A DNA stretch of 64,000 bases, taken from positions 35,569,265 through 35,633,264 of the forward strand of contig NC_088303.1 in assembly GCF_032854445.1 (NCBI RefSeq), written 5' to 3'. The DNA comes from Liolophura sinensis. Its lineage: Eukaryota > Mollusca > Polyplacophora > Chitonida > Chitonidae. A program made the position numbers and the translations under genes. Positions 28,741 through 41,455 of the stretch are shown here, piece after piece (within the stretch, counting starts at the first letter, position 1; each line of letters opens with the position of its first letter). The notes under the pieces were generated by a model that saw nothing but the letters and a program-made list of their open reading frames with translations, did no database searches and was not told where the DNA came from.

Positions 28741-29022
28741 ACCATATAAAAGGTAGAGCGTCCGCCTCGAAGTCGGGACACCTCAGGATGAAACCCGGCT
28801 CGGGTCCTGCCGAAGACTTTAAAAATGGTACTTTTTGGTGCTCAGCACTGAGGGGTTAGAGTAAGGAAAAGGGTATTGGTTGATCTGGTGTCAGTATAAT
28901 GTGGTTTGGTGGGGTATCAGGTCTGGTGTCTACGGCATGATACATCGACTTGCCCTGCCACAAGAAGACACAGTATATTTGCACGCACCTATTGACTCCT
29001 CGACGTCATATGAATGAAAAAT
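28741..29022 (+). mobile_element. SINE-B, variant subfamily
   Basis: The head GGTAGAGCGTCCGCCTCGAA and the tail (GACGTCATATGAATGAAAAA) match SINE-B, but the middle (GGGGTTAGAGTAAGG, GATCTGGTGTCAGTATAATG) differs from the copies at 20958 and 58920. The same middle appears at 31283, which suggests a second SINE-B subfamily. No (ACTC)n tail and no clear target-site duplication. Confidence 0.8.
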
Positions 29023-29064
29023 GATCCAAAGCATTCATACATGCATATATAAAGGAAAGGATTT

Positions 29065-29317
29065 TATTTATTATTTATTTATTTATTTGATTGGTGTTTT
29101 AAGCCCTACTCAAGAATATTTCACTTATACGATGGCGGCCAGCATTATGGTGGGGGGCACAGCCCGGAGAAGCCCACGACCAGACGCAGGCTGCTGGCTG
29201 ACTTTCCCACTTACGGCCGGAGAGGAAGTCAGCATGAGCTAGATTTGAACTCACAGCGACCGCATTGGAGACATTACGCTGCGCTAGCGCGCTAACCAAC
29301 TGAGCCACGGAGGCCCC
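29065..29317 (-). mobile_element. SINE-A, full length
   Basis: Reverse orientation, from the (ATTT)n tail to a complete head (GCGCGCTAACCAACTGAGCC, ACGGAGGCCCC). A 29-bp imperfect direct repeat (29036-29064 and 29355-29383, ending AAAGGAAAGGATTT) brackets the element, but the right copy lies ~37 bases beyond the head, so it is not a simple target-site duplication. Confidence 0.95.
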
Positions 29318-29322
29318 GAAAA

Positions 29323-29347
29323 AATTTTAAGTACGGAGTAAAAAAAC
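29323..29347 (+). mobile_element. Possible SINE-A tail remnant
   Basis: TTTTAAGTACGGAGTAAAAA resembles the family end TTGAGTACGGCGTAAAACAC. It lies in opposite orientation to the adjacent full SINE-A. Short, so tentative. Confidence 0.4.
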
Positions 29348-29383
29348 AGGCATACATACATACACATTTAAAGGAAAGGATTT

Positions 29384-31282
29384 ACTAGTAGGATTATCTA
29401 AGCTCTTCCACATTCTTTGTCTCTTTATCTTATCTGCTTAAATGTAGTACATGTTCGTTTCAAATGGAAGCAACCATTATACTTATGTTTTTTCGCTGTA
29501 GCGATTTTGTTCCAAAATGAGACAGACCTTGTTCTATTAAAATGTGCTACAGTTTCGACGCAACTGCAGTCTAGTACTATCGTCGCCATAGCCCAGTCTG
29601 ACAGTAAACATTTCTAAATGAAGTTCGTTGCAGATTTGCAAATTGGTGTTCAACATATTTTTCAAATTTTTCAAATTCCATTCGTATGTTAGCTAATACA
29701 ATTTGCCTTACACAGATTTTAAGGGCCTATTTTCTTTTCTTTTTTCCTGAAATGGTAAAACAGTCATCTTGGGTATTTTATATTCGATCGCAATACCACA
29801 TAAAACATTGCATTTAAAACTTTTGTGTTTGCGCCTTTATTCCGACTGACAAACGGTTGGGTGATATGAAAATAAATGACCACCACTTGTCGACACCAAT
29901 CTTCAGACATCCGGTATTCACATAACGGTGAGTTGACAGCTTATCTTCCATAATTCCGGTCTCCATTATTAACTGAAATATGTATAAGGGAGGAAATTTA
30001 CTGTTACACAAACTCATATCATAATCATGTTACAATTATATTCGAATGGTCCGACACTGTACATCCAACAAAGGGAGGACTTCTATGGTATACTTTGTAA
30101 AAGCTGACATTTCTCATATTCTATATGTCATTATTTCAAATGAGTTTGGGATGGAAGATTAATCTTGTTTACCAAACACTGAAACTAAGGTGAGGAGAGT
30201 CATAAATGAAGCGTCCATATTTCACGATTCTACCGCTTCGGGTCAATAAATCATCTACGCTATGAAAGATGGAAGGGTAGACATGGTATAACCTGTATTC
30301 GTTCCGCTAGCCGGTCACAAGTGGATCATAAATTCCAATATAATTAGGTAAATATACCTAGTCGGTATAGGTAAATGAACTCGATCAAGGAGATCCCTAT
30401 TTTTTTTGCTGTGTATCCTGGCAGAATGTTTATGATGATTGCCTTTCGAATTATTCGGACACGCAAGGTATTGGTTCAGTGCCAGTCGCGAAGAGAAATC
30501 TTTTTCTTTATTAATTTTTGCAGTTCGTGGTTCCCTCATGCCAAAAATCTGTCAGAGCTGGTAATCAGTTTGCTTAATCGCAGTTTACTTCCTTTACAAC
30601 AGCCTCTTCATTTGGTATAGATAACTGATTACAGGGGTTTAAGCGAGTTAGATCTATTTCTGTGATAAAGTGTGTGACATCGGTAACCCAGTGTTCATTG
30701 ACAGTAGGTCGCACTATATGTCAACTGCTGGAGAACTGGCCAATACCTGATGAATGCGGACAACTATGCATTCTCAGTATTTGTGGTATATTAAGTTGTA
30801 GCCAACGTTCAAATCAGTTCTGTTGTGTACGTGTCTTTATTTGAGAATTCTCACTGTTCGTGTGGGGCAGATCGGAAGTAAGGCGTTTAATACCAATCAC
30901 ATAAAAAGCAGCAACCTTTTATAATGCCTGTCCATATCTACACATTATTCTACAGCACAAAAACACAGAGAGAAAAAAAAGAAAACTCGGCTGATGTGCT
31001 GTAACAATCTGTGGCGAATGCGCATTTCAAAAACTGCACTCATAAGCAAGAATAACACCAACCCCAGCAGCGACATCAAAGACAACGCCATTGTCGTTCC
31101 CCTGCAAGTATACAGGAGATTATATTACGAAAAATATATGTATAAGTATGAATAAAGTGTTGATGTACACAAAATTTGTGAAGAACAATGACCTCGCAAA
31201 CGCGCGAAATTGGAGTGCATTCACGAGTTTGGTCATAGACCATGGAGTTCATAATGGGCTATCTTTCCACTTTCAAAGTAGA
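29384..31282. other. Unique DNA, no gene recognised
   Basis: No supported gene. A diverged SINE-A tail lies at 30877-30908 (GTAAGGCGTTTAATACCAAT, CACATAAA). Confidence 0.5.
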
Positions 31283-31405
31283 AGGGTTAGACTAAGTAAT
31301 GGTTTACCTGGTGTCAGTACTGTGTTGTTCTATGGAGCGTCATGCCTGCGTGATGTCATCGACATAGCTTTCCCCTGAGGTAGCACTACAAATTTATCAC
31401 GAAAG
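31283..31405 (+). mobile_element. SINE-B variant, internal fragment
   Basis: GGGTTAGACTAAG, ACCTGGTGTCAGTACTGTG and GAGGTAGCACTACAAATT match in order the middle of the SINE-B variant at 28741 and the later GAGGCAGCACTAAATA of SINE-B at 58920. Neither head nor tail is present. Confidence 0.5.
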
Positions 31406-32196
31406 GCCAGCTTGGAACAGGAGAAATCGTCGTAATGTCTGAAATCTTCATGAAAGTGACGTTAAGTGGCTACGGTTTATATTTACATGCTCTTCAGGAC
31501 GATTTTTATTTTCCATTATTATTATTATAGTTATTTCATAATATAATGCACAGTATCGCGCTTGTAACTTCCTGTGACCTGGATTTATTTCTGATTTATA
31601 TGCCTGACCAGAAATAGCTGGAATAAAATATGGGGTGGTAAATTATCCGGTAACATAGCCTCCGGCTTGTGCAGCCTGGCTAACCAACCACTCTTTGGAC
31701 ATAAATTTGAGACAAATTTCTGACCTACATTTGATGCCAGGATTGGCTAGCGCACTGATGTGGGCGATGAAGTCATCCGGAAATGATAAGATTCCTTCTA
31801 TTCCTGACGAACGTGTAGGAAAAATAACTTATTTTAAGAAGAGTGGGAAGTTCTTATGTGGAAATAGAAAATTCCTCTGTAGGGCTTTAAACAACTTTCA
31901 TGTAAAACAAACAATTCATTTGCTGACAGCTATCAAGTAATATCCATCTAGAATATTCGCTGTATAATACAAAGAGCATTGGAGCCACAGGAGCAATTAC
32001 GTTGTGATGGTTGTCAGCTGAGGTTGTGTTCTAACTTGTTAGGTAATTGTTTAAATAGTAGCGCACACCCTTTAGTAACTTGGACGCCCCTGGGTGAAAT
32101 ATGTTAACTGTAATTTATTAGACATCACTAGTCTAGAATTATTTAAAATACTTTTGTCATCACATATGATAAAAGCCTAACAGGACAACAATAGCA
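31406..32196. other. Unique DNA, no gene recognised
   Basis: No repeat or supported coding region was seen. Confidence 0.5.
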
Positions 32197-32208
32197 ACAA
32201 GCAATATT

Positions 32209-32451
32209 TATTTATTCATTTACTTGATTGGTGTTCATGCCGTACTCAAGAATACTTCACTTATACGATGGCAGCCAGCATTGTGGTGGGAAGAAAACAG
32301 GCAGATCCCATGACCATCCGTAGGCTGCTGGTAGACTGGAGAGGAAGCCAAGATGAGCTGGATTTGAACTCACAGCGACCGCATTAGTGAGAAGCTCCTT
32401 GGTCAGTGGGTCGCGCTGGCGAGCTAACCTCCTCGGCCACTGAGGCGCTCT
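32209..32451 (-). mobile_element. SINE-A, near full length with 12-bp TSD
   Basis: Reverse orientation: tail, body, box B region (GGATTTGAACTCACAGCGAC) and a diverged head. A perfect 12-bp target-site duplication, ACAAGCAATATT, lies at 32197-32208 and 32452-32463. The CCTGCGG/CACGTACGGC segment between body and box B is partly deleted. Confidence 0.96.
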
Positions 32452-32463
32452 ACAAGCAATATT

Positions 32464-35448
32464 AGCCGACAAGTCAACCAACGACACGTTTTAGTCAAGA
32501 CCGTTATCCCGTTAGCAACACATTGCTTTAAGAGGGATATTTATTATGATGAAAATACAGGAGACATTAATACAAATGATCGTACTGAAACTGGTGTCAG
32601 TTTGCTAGGACAATAAGAGTACAAACACACATTATGCAATTCCTTTCACCACGGTGTCACTTTGCAGCAACCTGGTACAAGCAGTATACTTGTACATAAT
32701 TTATTCTTGACTAAGCGCTGCTATGTAAGAGTACAGCTTAACGAGTAAAACCAGGGATGCGACGACAATGTTACGATTTGCAATCGGTCACACCTCACTG
32801 GTTAACCCGATGTCTACAGCACTTACTTCAGTTTGTGTTTTATTCTATGCCAAGCTTTCCGATTTTAATGTCTCGGTGTATGATTTATACATCTGACTCA
32901 TACACACGAAATGTTTAATTAAACGTTGACGATCGGATTTACGGGAGGAGGACATCGGTGGGCCAGGGACAAAACGACGACATAAGTTGGCAATTTACTG
33001 ATGAATTTTTCCACCTGTGAAGTGCTGATAGGTATGCCTGCCATACTGGGGACAATACAAGACTAATTCTCACACGACCAGACGAAGAAGGCTTATTGTC
33101 ACCAAGACCCATTGAACAGCGAGAGCAGGAATATCCACAAATTCGGTGTACAACGGCGGGGTTGAGAATGCACCTTTCCAGTCCGTGAAGACAAGCACCT
33201 TATACTTGGTGAGATACTACTGGGCCATTGTGCTGCACTACCACGCTAAGCACGAAAGGCCACGGAGGCCTCACCGCATATTCAAATGACAGGAGTTAAA
33301 TCCCCTGACCATGAAATTTCCATATACATACAGCGCACGAACCTGTTTCGCATAAATTTTTTATAAATTGCTTGATCGTCGAGAAGTGGATTCTGAAGCC
33401 TTAGTTTATTGTGCAAATCCACAGCTGCTTTTAGTCACTAAGTATTGGACGTCTTCAGATAAATAGTCTAAACCGTGCCGGAAATTACTTCTCCGCGGAA
33501 GTTAGTATTTTCAGCAGTTGTCATCTAAAAAGCGACAAGACAAGAGTGATTACACCGTTTGTTTTTATAGTTGCAATTCTGTCGCGATGAAGTGTCAGTA
33601 TTGACACACGCTTATCTTCACGCGATCGCAGAAATACCGATTTTCACGCATGCGCACTAGAACAATTTCCCTATGTACGAGTGAATTTCAGAGCAAACGG
33701 ACGTATGTGGAGCACCAAAATCTAATATTTCTTGATATGAGCAGCTATAGAACTGGCCTGATCGAGGAGAAATTCGACGCAGAGCAGTTTCATGACAATG
33801 CACCACAAGCCAGATCGTTGTAGTTGAAGGTATTCTCTATTTATTGACCTTTCTGTGAGGACGCTGTAGAGAGAGGATGCAATTAAGACCTATGTCTACA
33901 ATACAACACCATGTGAATAAGGAGACATTTAGGTCGAGATCAGTCCACACACCCGCAACAGCGCTCATCACAGCTCCATGTTCCTCTCAGCAACACAATG
34001 TTTACACAGCTTTCGGTATTAGAATCTGCTCAACTGTTGGCTAAGCCATCACCCCATCTGAACCGTAGTCACACAGACGCCGACATAGGCACACTTGCTT
34101 CTTTAGCCGCCTGAAGTTGGATACTTCTGCCTACCTACTTACTCCGGCCATCAATCCCTCGAGACAACTCTCCCTTCCGGTGTCAATCGCTTCTACTTCA
34201 TTGCTAGTCACTATAAGTTAATATTCAACATTTTGTTGGTCAGTAACAGTAATAGTACCTTTCATATCATGTCATTCATATTCATTAAACTACCACAGGT
34301 CAACACACTGAACTGCTAGTATTACGGTTAATATCAGCATTATATAATAAAACACCTGGCCTAGATGGGCATAGCATAGCTCACGCCTCCATTTGCAGAC
34401 TATCAGTAACTACTGTAGTTTTAGTCAGGCCTAACGGTACGGTGCGTTTGACTTAAATATTTGTTAAGTTACCGTCGGCTATAGTGGCGCCACCTAAGTG
34501 TACAGATTGACAATTCTCGTCTGGACAGTAAATGACGGAATCACCATGTGACGCTATCAAGCCTTAGGACCAATCGTTGTTAACGGTTCTAGGGAAGCAA
34601 CCTACGTCCGAGCCAATGAAAGTGAAGAACACTCTTCCTGGTGGGGCTAAACACGACTGCTGTCGGGCACTGATGTCTTTGACTCCCTGTATCCAGCGAT
34701 TATAAAGATCCAGGTAACATGTGCTCTCAAGCTACACTGTGTATGAATCGCACCATTATGTTACTTATTGTCGCCTACATACAGCAGTCTGCGTAATTTA
34801 CAATCGTCATTCTGTCCCAAGGCTGCTCATTTTGGGAAATCTCGTTTCTTAGGGATTGGATTTTCTAGAGATAGTCGATGATCGAATAGGTTCAAGTGGC
34901 TAGTGAGCGTGATAGTACATGTATTTTTAAATGTACCAAACGTTCCAGTTTGCTTTAATATTTCTTTTCCTCAAGTTTTAACGCCGCTGGGAACATTTCT
35001 TTGGTCACATCAGAACGAAGACTGAATGCCTACATCTTCACCGCGTTGTCTGTCTTTACCACTGTGACTGACATCATGGTATGTGAGCGGGGAACATAAT
35101 GCCTGTATGTGCGGCTTTTGTTAATGCAGCTCTTAAAACCGGATTAAGTATGTCAAATACTTAAATATCTCAAAAGGAAACATTGCACGCAGATGCTTAA
35201 CTGGAGAAGATATTTTATTACTAGAATTTCCCATTTTTTAGACATTAATTGCTGGCGTAAGATATTTCATCAGACGTTTTGATCTAGCATAGTTGCATTT
35301 CATAATTTTTTTTCCATCCATTGATTGCATGGCTTTTTGTGTCAAATTGTGGTTTTGTTTCTGCTATGTATATGTACCCTGTAACCTAGGTGGTTATAAT
35401 GCGTTAAAATAAAGGACATTTATGAACCAAAATTTAAATGTTGTCTAT
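32464..35448. other. Unique DNA, no gene recognised
   Basis: About 3 kb without SINEs, arrays or a supported gene. Its base composition looks a little less AT-rich (about 33.0-34.6 kb). A GCATGCGCA element near 33648 resembles an NRF1 half site, but alone it does not support a promoter. Confidence 0.5.
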
Positions 35449-35466
35449 GGTATGTATGTATGTACG

Positions 35467-35497
<31 letters not shown>
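35449..35497. repeat. (TATG)n tetranucleotide microsatellite
   Basis: About 12 copies of TATG/GTAT with one TACG variant. Confidence 0.97.
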
Positions 35498-35498
<1 letters not shown>

Positions 35499-35669
35499 CA
35501 GAACCGTACGTTCCTGGCTAATTAACCAGTTATTGTTTAGACATGTGTCATCTATCAGAAATGTATATAGACATAGAATTGCTAATGCATATTTAAGGCC
35601 TGCATGATAATTTCAGAATGTTATATAAAAGACTTACAACAAGGAGAACAAATCCAGATCTGTAACGAC

Positions 35670-35823
35670 CTGCCCGGATAGCACAGTTGGTAGAGCGTCC
35701 GCTTCGGGACCGGTAGATCCAGGATCAATCCTTGATCGAGTCACACCGAAGACTTTGTAACTTCCTCGCTTGTCGTTCAGCATGAAGGGGATAGTGCAAC
35801 GACTGGTTGACCCGCTCGGGCTA
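35670..35823 (+). mobile_element. SINE-B, 5' half
   Basis: GCCCGGATAGCACAGTTGGT, AGAGCGTCCGCTTCGGGAC, then GATCCAGGATCAATCCTTGA and CAGCATGAAGGGGATAGTGC. The match stops after CTCGGGCT. The head is very close to the copy at 58920, but the 3' half and tail are missing, so this copy was cut after insertion or arose by another route. Confidence 0.93.
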
Positions 35824-38510
35824 ACAAATGTATTAAACCTCAATTTGGATCATATTTATATTTATAATATGTTCGTAAATATTGTCATAATTTAGGTTAA
35901 ATGCATATTTTTCGATATAAACAACAAATTTACATTCAAATAAATTTATTAGACAAGCATCACATCCTTATTTAGAACTATTATGCAACGACGATAAATA
36001 CCAAAAGTTGATCCCAAATACCCACCATACAAAAATATTTTCAAATACCCTCTTCTCTTGAAAACAAAAGCCTAAAAAATATTAAAGATCATATTTGCAA
36101 ATAAGTTTTGACTCACTTTTATCTGATTTTGGCATCATTTTTATGTTTTCTTCTCCTTTAAACCTCGAGAAACAGGCAACATAGATATCGTGCTGCCTGG
36201 AAACAGTAAACCGTTTTTGTCTGGAAGATTAAAGTATATCTGTCACCAGAGCATGTACATCAGGATTAAGTTATAAATATACGTAAGGGCAATTCATCCA
36301 CTGTCGCCATCGGATCGTCGTGATCGATTTGAACTGCTACTTTTAACAGTGATGTAATTAGAACACGCTGAACTTAGGTTTCAGCGGCTTTGTGGAGGAT
36401 TCTTTGTTACTCGATAAGCCTTTTGTTGGAAACATGAAAGGCCACGATCGTTAGAAAACTGAGATAAGATTCAGTGTCATGAGACTGCAAAATCTTACAG
36501 AGTGGCACAGGCTGTTCGTTACGTCGGACTGTGTAAATCGAATAAAGTTTCCTCGCCTATGTAGGGTCATGACTGTATAAATTTGTTCTGGTTGGCATGC
36601 CGCAACTTGAATAGGCACTTAAACATTTCGGTAAATAGGCTTTGAAAGACAGTGACTTTTACATGAGTGAATGGCACAAACAACGTAGATAATCCTCGGG
36701 GAAAAATACAAGGCGATGATGTTAATAGTGTTTGAAATAATCACAATTGTTTCATAATAATAAAGAACTATTTTTTTCAGTGAAAACAAACCTCACAGCA
36801 ATCTTGAGAGTATAACTTTATCTATTGTCCATGGAAAGATGACATTGCTTTTCCATTCTTTGATGACCATTGAAAGCCGTCAGTGTGTTTCCCACATCAA
36901 TTATAACGATCCTTCAGCACCTCGATAAATCTCAAAACATGATGCATATACATCTCATAGTTAATGGTCACTCGTAGGTAAACGTGAGTTCAAAGCTTCT
37001 TTCCGTGATAATCATATTGCCTTAGATATTGTTATTGCATTGCATATTCACCTGCAAAAGGTTTTAATTTTGGAGTCTTAGCCAAACAAAACCCTCTATA
37101 TCTGAACATGTAGAGACATTTAGAGAAGGGTTAAAAACTCTTACCACCTCCAGACGGATTTGAACTCTCAGCCAAGCGTTTAGAGAGTGTTGCGAGGAAG
37201 CGTGTGATTGATATATCAACTGATCACAAAGCATTGAAACGTTCAGCATTGAGCATTGTTATTCACCGAAGGTCCCACTGGTTATGCGATAATAGTAATA
37301 TAGCATACTCTATTGAAAAAAGTAAAACATAACACCACCTTTAATAAACAGAAGCTTGGAAAATGGAAGAGCCATTTTCAGTACTTCTCTCTTTTCACCA
37401 AGCGACAAAGTCAGCTTTCCCAGTAAGGCTGAGCTATTCCAATAAAGGACAAAAACATTGACTGACCCAGATTTGTAAGGCGTGTCCAGTGAAATACCAT
37501 TCAGCGAGTGGTGAAATTGAATAGCAGTGAGATTATGGCTGAAGTCCAGTAGGCGTGGGGAGAATAATTGTGTTGGATGGTGCACTATAAAAACAGCTTA
37601 TCAACTGGTACGAAAAGACATGATGTAGACAGAGACCACTGGTCTACATCAAAAGGCATGGGATTTGGAGAAAAAGAAATCACTGCACTGGGGTCATAGC
37701 GTATGGAAAATGGACTGGATCTCTTCTCGTGGCCTTTTGACACAGCAGAGCAAAACATCGACCACAAATGGACCGTGTGGGTTTCAATATTCCGCCTAGA
37801 AAATTGACTTTCCGCTTAGTTAGTTCGAAGTAGATTCGATACACAACGTTTCGTGTATGATGTCGGCCATTTTGAGGTATCACTAGGAAGCTCTGCTTTA
37901 TGTTCCGCAGATGAAACGCCGCAGATGAGAAATAATGAGATTATAAAAAGGCGAAAATGGAGATGCACTTTCTGTGTAATACAGTTGTATCAATAAGCGA
38001 GTAACCCGATGACGATTCCTCTGAGCATTTGTAATTTTCTGCGCCAATAGAAACAGCACGTTTCCTTTTTGTGGGAAGTGTAGAGAAATACGCCAAGCAT
38101 TTTTTCATTTGATGCAGAATTTTTCACCAAGTTAAAGCGCTGTAACTAGCGGTGCTTTATAAAAGCCTTATGAAAGCTACAAAACGTAAGAATTCTCAAA
38201 TGAATCACGGGATCAACGAAAGCATAGGTCGAGTTGTTAGATCGTTGTTTAGACGACTGTTAATGTTATATGTCTCATTCTGTAGTTCATAAAAACGGAG
38301 ATTATCTGAAATATTGAATACCAACAGAAAATATACTTGTAGATTGCTTGGATATACATTGTGCCGTTGGCCTGGTTGTACGCGGGCAACATTTCCTTGA
38401 GGAAAAGCATTTCGAATCGCAGACATTTTCGAAGACTGTGTGGAAGACTGCGAATCGTGGAAAATTTCATGAATCCCAGCTAGACAGTTTGTTAGCCTAG
38501 CTTAGTAGAG
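35824..38510. other. Unique AT-rich DNA, no gene recognised
   Basis: No SINE or array. Short open frames only (91 codons or fewer), with no family resemblance. Confidence 0.55.
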
Positions 38511-39150
38511 TGCACGCATTAAACCATGGTCAGTTAGATTTAAAACACTGTTACCTACGTACCATGGCTAGTACAGCATGCACCCATATACTGTTGCAAG
38601 TTACATTTCCGACACTCTTACCTACGCACCATAGTTGACACAGCTTGCACGCATTAAACTATGGTCACTTACATTTCGGCACTGTTACCTACATGTACGC
38701 ACCAGGGTTAACACAGCTTGCACGCATTAAACTATGGTCACTTACATTTCCGACACTGTTGCCTACGTACCATGTTTAACACAGCTTACAGGCATTAAAC
38801 TATGGTCATTTACATTTCCGACACTCTTACCTACGCACTATGTTTAACACAGCTTGCACATATTAGGCTATGGTCAGTTACATTTCCGACACTGTTACCT
38901 ACGAACCATGTTTAACACAGCTTGCACATATTAGGCTATGATCAGTTACATTTCCGACACTGTTACCTACGAACCATGTTTAACACAGCTTGCACATATT
39001 AGGCTATGATCAGTTACATTTCCGACCCTGTTACCTACGAACCATGTTTAACACAGCTTGCACACATTAAGCTATGATCAGTTACATTTCCGACACTGTT
39101 ACCTACGTACCATCGTTAACACAGCAGGTATGCATTAAGCTACACTCCCC
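38511..39150. repeat. 68-bp satellite, about 9 copies
   Basis: Tandem units of 68 bp with core blocks GCACGCATTAAACTATGGTC, TTACATTTCCGACACTGTTA, CCTACGNACCATG and TTAACACAGCTT. Inner units (about 38813-39080) are nearly identical, while the outer units are more diverged and carry small indels, the usual pattern of unequal exchange. It is too uniform and lacks the unique spacers of a CRISPR array. Confidence 0.95.
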
Positions 39151-40660
39151 TACATTTTCACTATGTTCAGTAACACGTCCCCACCTTTTACCAACCTGAA
39201 AAAAAACACGATTCCACAAAGCACGCCTAAAACTATACTCACCTAGATATAGCTACACTGTATACACGGCTATATTCACACGGAGAGGAATAGTGTGACT
39301 TGAACAGTTTCCGCCAAGTGCTTTACAATACAGAACTTTTAAACATTCCAATGAATAAGAATGAGCCACACTCACCCTCCCACGCGTATACCCACACGCA
39401 CACAAGCATTTGCATGTTATTTAAGAATTGTTGCCTATCAAGTATTAATTAAACAGAAGACGCAATTATTATATAATAAATTTTTCTCCTTAAAGTTTTT
39501 GACTAATGCCGCATATATCATATACGTAAGTGACGTAGTGGATGACTGGGTGATGCTGGTCTTCGGGAGTTTTGTTCCCAGACGGCTTGCAGCGTAACAC
39601 CGAGTAAATTATACCAAGTAATCTGGTCACAGTAACTATGTGCAAGTTTAGGCTGAAATGACTTTATGCAATAGGCGGTGAGAGATCCGAGGCCGTCGGC
39701 GGCGTGCTTTAAGGCATATCAACTCTCCTGTGATGACTGATGACAACAATCTGCATCTCAGTATATAGCAGTCTGTATGTGTCATGACGGCATTTATTAG
39801 CCGCATCGTAAGTCCATGTAAGGAAAATGACAGGAAACCATTGATGGCCTCTTACGATCATGCCGAGAACCGATTAGCGCTGAAGCTTTAACGGGAAACA
39901 TCTCAACGTCCACTCAGCGGTCAATGGTGAGTGGTTAGAGATCTCAGCTTGATCATTACAATCGTTTGTCATTATGTACATATAAGTGAATTCTTAGCTT
40001 AGTCTTTCGGTCATTTCGTCCTGACTACAGGTCAGCATCCACACACCTGAAGCAGTAATGGGCTTGTCATGTGTACCTCTGGTATCATGACAAGACCGAG
40101 AAGATGGTAAGGAATTTTGGTGAGGATCTCAAAACAAGTAAGTCATAGTAGTTTCAACACTTCGACTTTGATAACACACTGTGTTATGATTATGCAGGGA
40201 ATTTATGCCTTTAGATGTTCGGGAATCTCATAACGGGGCAGCCGAATTGGCGAGAGTTGGTTTAGAAAACTGGACTTTGCTTGCAAAATTATGTGCGTCA
40301 TAAAGTAGGTTACATTCTATATAACTGAACCACACTTTTTGATATTCTCTGTCTTTACTTAGATGAACAGTTTTATATAAATAACAGAGGGACATTTGAT
40401 GAAGGCAATGATAAAAAAATCACGTTTCTGCTTCATTCACATTTAACGAAGGTTTTTTTTCTGAAAAATATGAAAACTGACTGGAATATACCTTTCCCTT
40501 AAATTATAATACTGTGGTTATACAATTTACATGAAAACCAAATGATAATGATGTCCCTGTGGGAGTATAGGAGAACAATAAACTTTGAATCACAAAATAA
40601 GACGATGCTGACTACTTGGATATGGTGAAAAGCAAAGCAATGCACAAATGCAACAGCCTA
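39151..40660. other. Unique DNA, no gene recognised
   Basis: No repeat or supported gene was seen. Confidence 0.55.
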
Positions 40661-40753
40661 GATACACGTGCCAAACGATACACGTGCCAAATGATACACG
40701 TGGCAAATGATACACGTGGCAAATGATACACGTGGTAAATACACGTGGTAAAT
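40661..40753. repeat. 16-bp array of six CACGTG E-boxes
   Basis: Five full units (GATACACGTGGCAAAT and variants) and one lacking GAT. CACGTG occurs at 40665, 40681, 40697, 40713, 40729 and 40742. CACGTG is the canonical E-box bound by MYC/MAX, USF and related bHLH factors in animals; occupancy here is unknown. Confidence 0.95.
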
Positions 40754-41455
40754 GATTGTCATAAACAGCAACAGCGTGATCGCTTTGTATTCCATTGTGT
40801 CATACATTTATTTTCTATTCTTCCACCTAAAGTTAAGATGGCGCTTGTAGGTAAAGGGTTTAATAATTCATAACCTGCTTTGCCCATGGCTGCCCATGGT
40901 TGCCCATGGCCCTTTATATTGTGCATAATACGTAGGTAATCGACATTTTAAGCCCTTGTATCCAAAGAAGGCAACTGAGTACGGCCTTTAAATATTCATC
41001 GTCTAACTGGAAAGAGAAATACATTGGCCCTGGAGACTGTTTAAGTGATTTTTCGGGAGAGTTTTACAGATTCTCATTAGGAGTGAAATGGTTGTTAAAT
41101 ATACAATATGAACTGAACACCTTGCTAAATCAATATCAATGGCCTTGGGCTTGGATAAATTGACAAGGAACCGTATTCCACGCCGCAGGTATATGTGTAT
41201 TGCACACCTGCATACGCTTCGATTCTCTGATGACCATCCCGAGACCATGTCATTGCAATATGTTTTCAAGTTGGCTTTAGTTCGCATGTAAACAGTGTTC
41301 TTAGTTTTGCTAGACCAGTGTTCTGAATTGCTTTTAACGTCCAAAAGATATATTTCATTTGGCCAAATTATGATCAGGTAGCACTGCTTAGGAGAGTGTG
41401 GACATAAATCTATGTATCAAAACAAAACAATCGTGTACATCCCAGCTTGTTATCT
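40754..41455. other. Unique DNA, no gene recognised
   Basis: Three close copies of GCCCATGG lie near 40884-40909. An open frame of 113 codons on the minus strand (41003-41344) shows nothing recognisable. Confidence 0.5.

Noticed and set aside
33645-33658. NRF1-like promoter element (GCATGCGCA)
   Set aside because: A single half-site without CpG island, initiator or adjacent coding sequence.
37140-37215. tRNA or SINE remnant around GGATTTGAACTCTCAGCC
   Set aside because: Box B-like only; the rest matches none of the SINE families.
38511-39150. CRISPR array
   Set aside because: Units are contiguous 68-bp copies without variable spacers, and there are no cas genes. The same argument applies to the 41-bp (41456) and 36-bp (55687) arrays.
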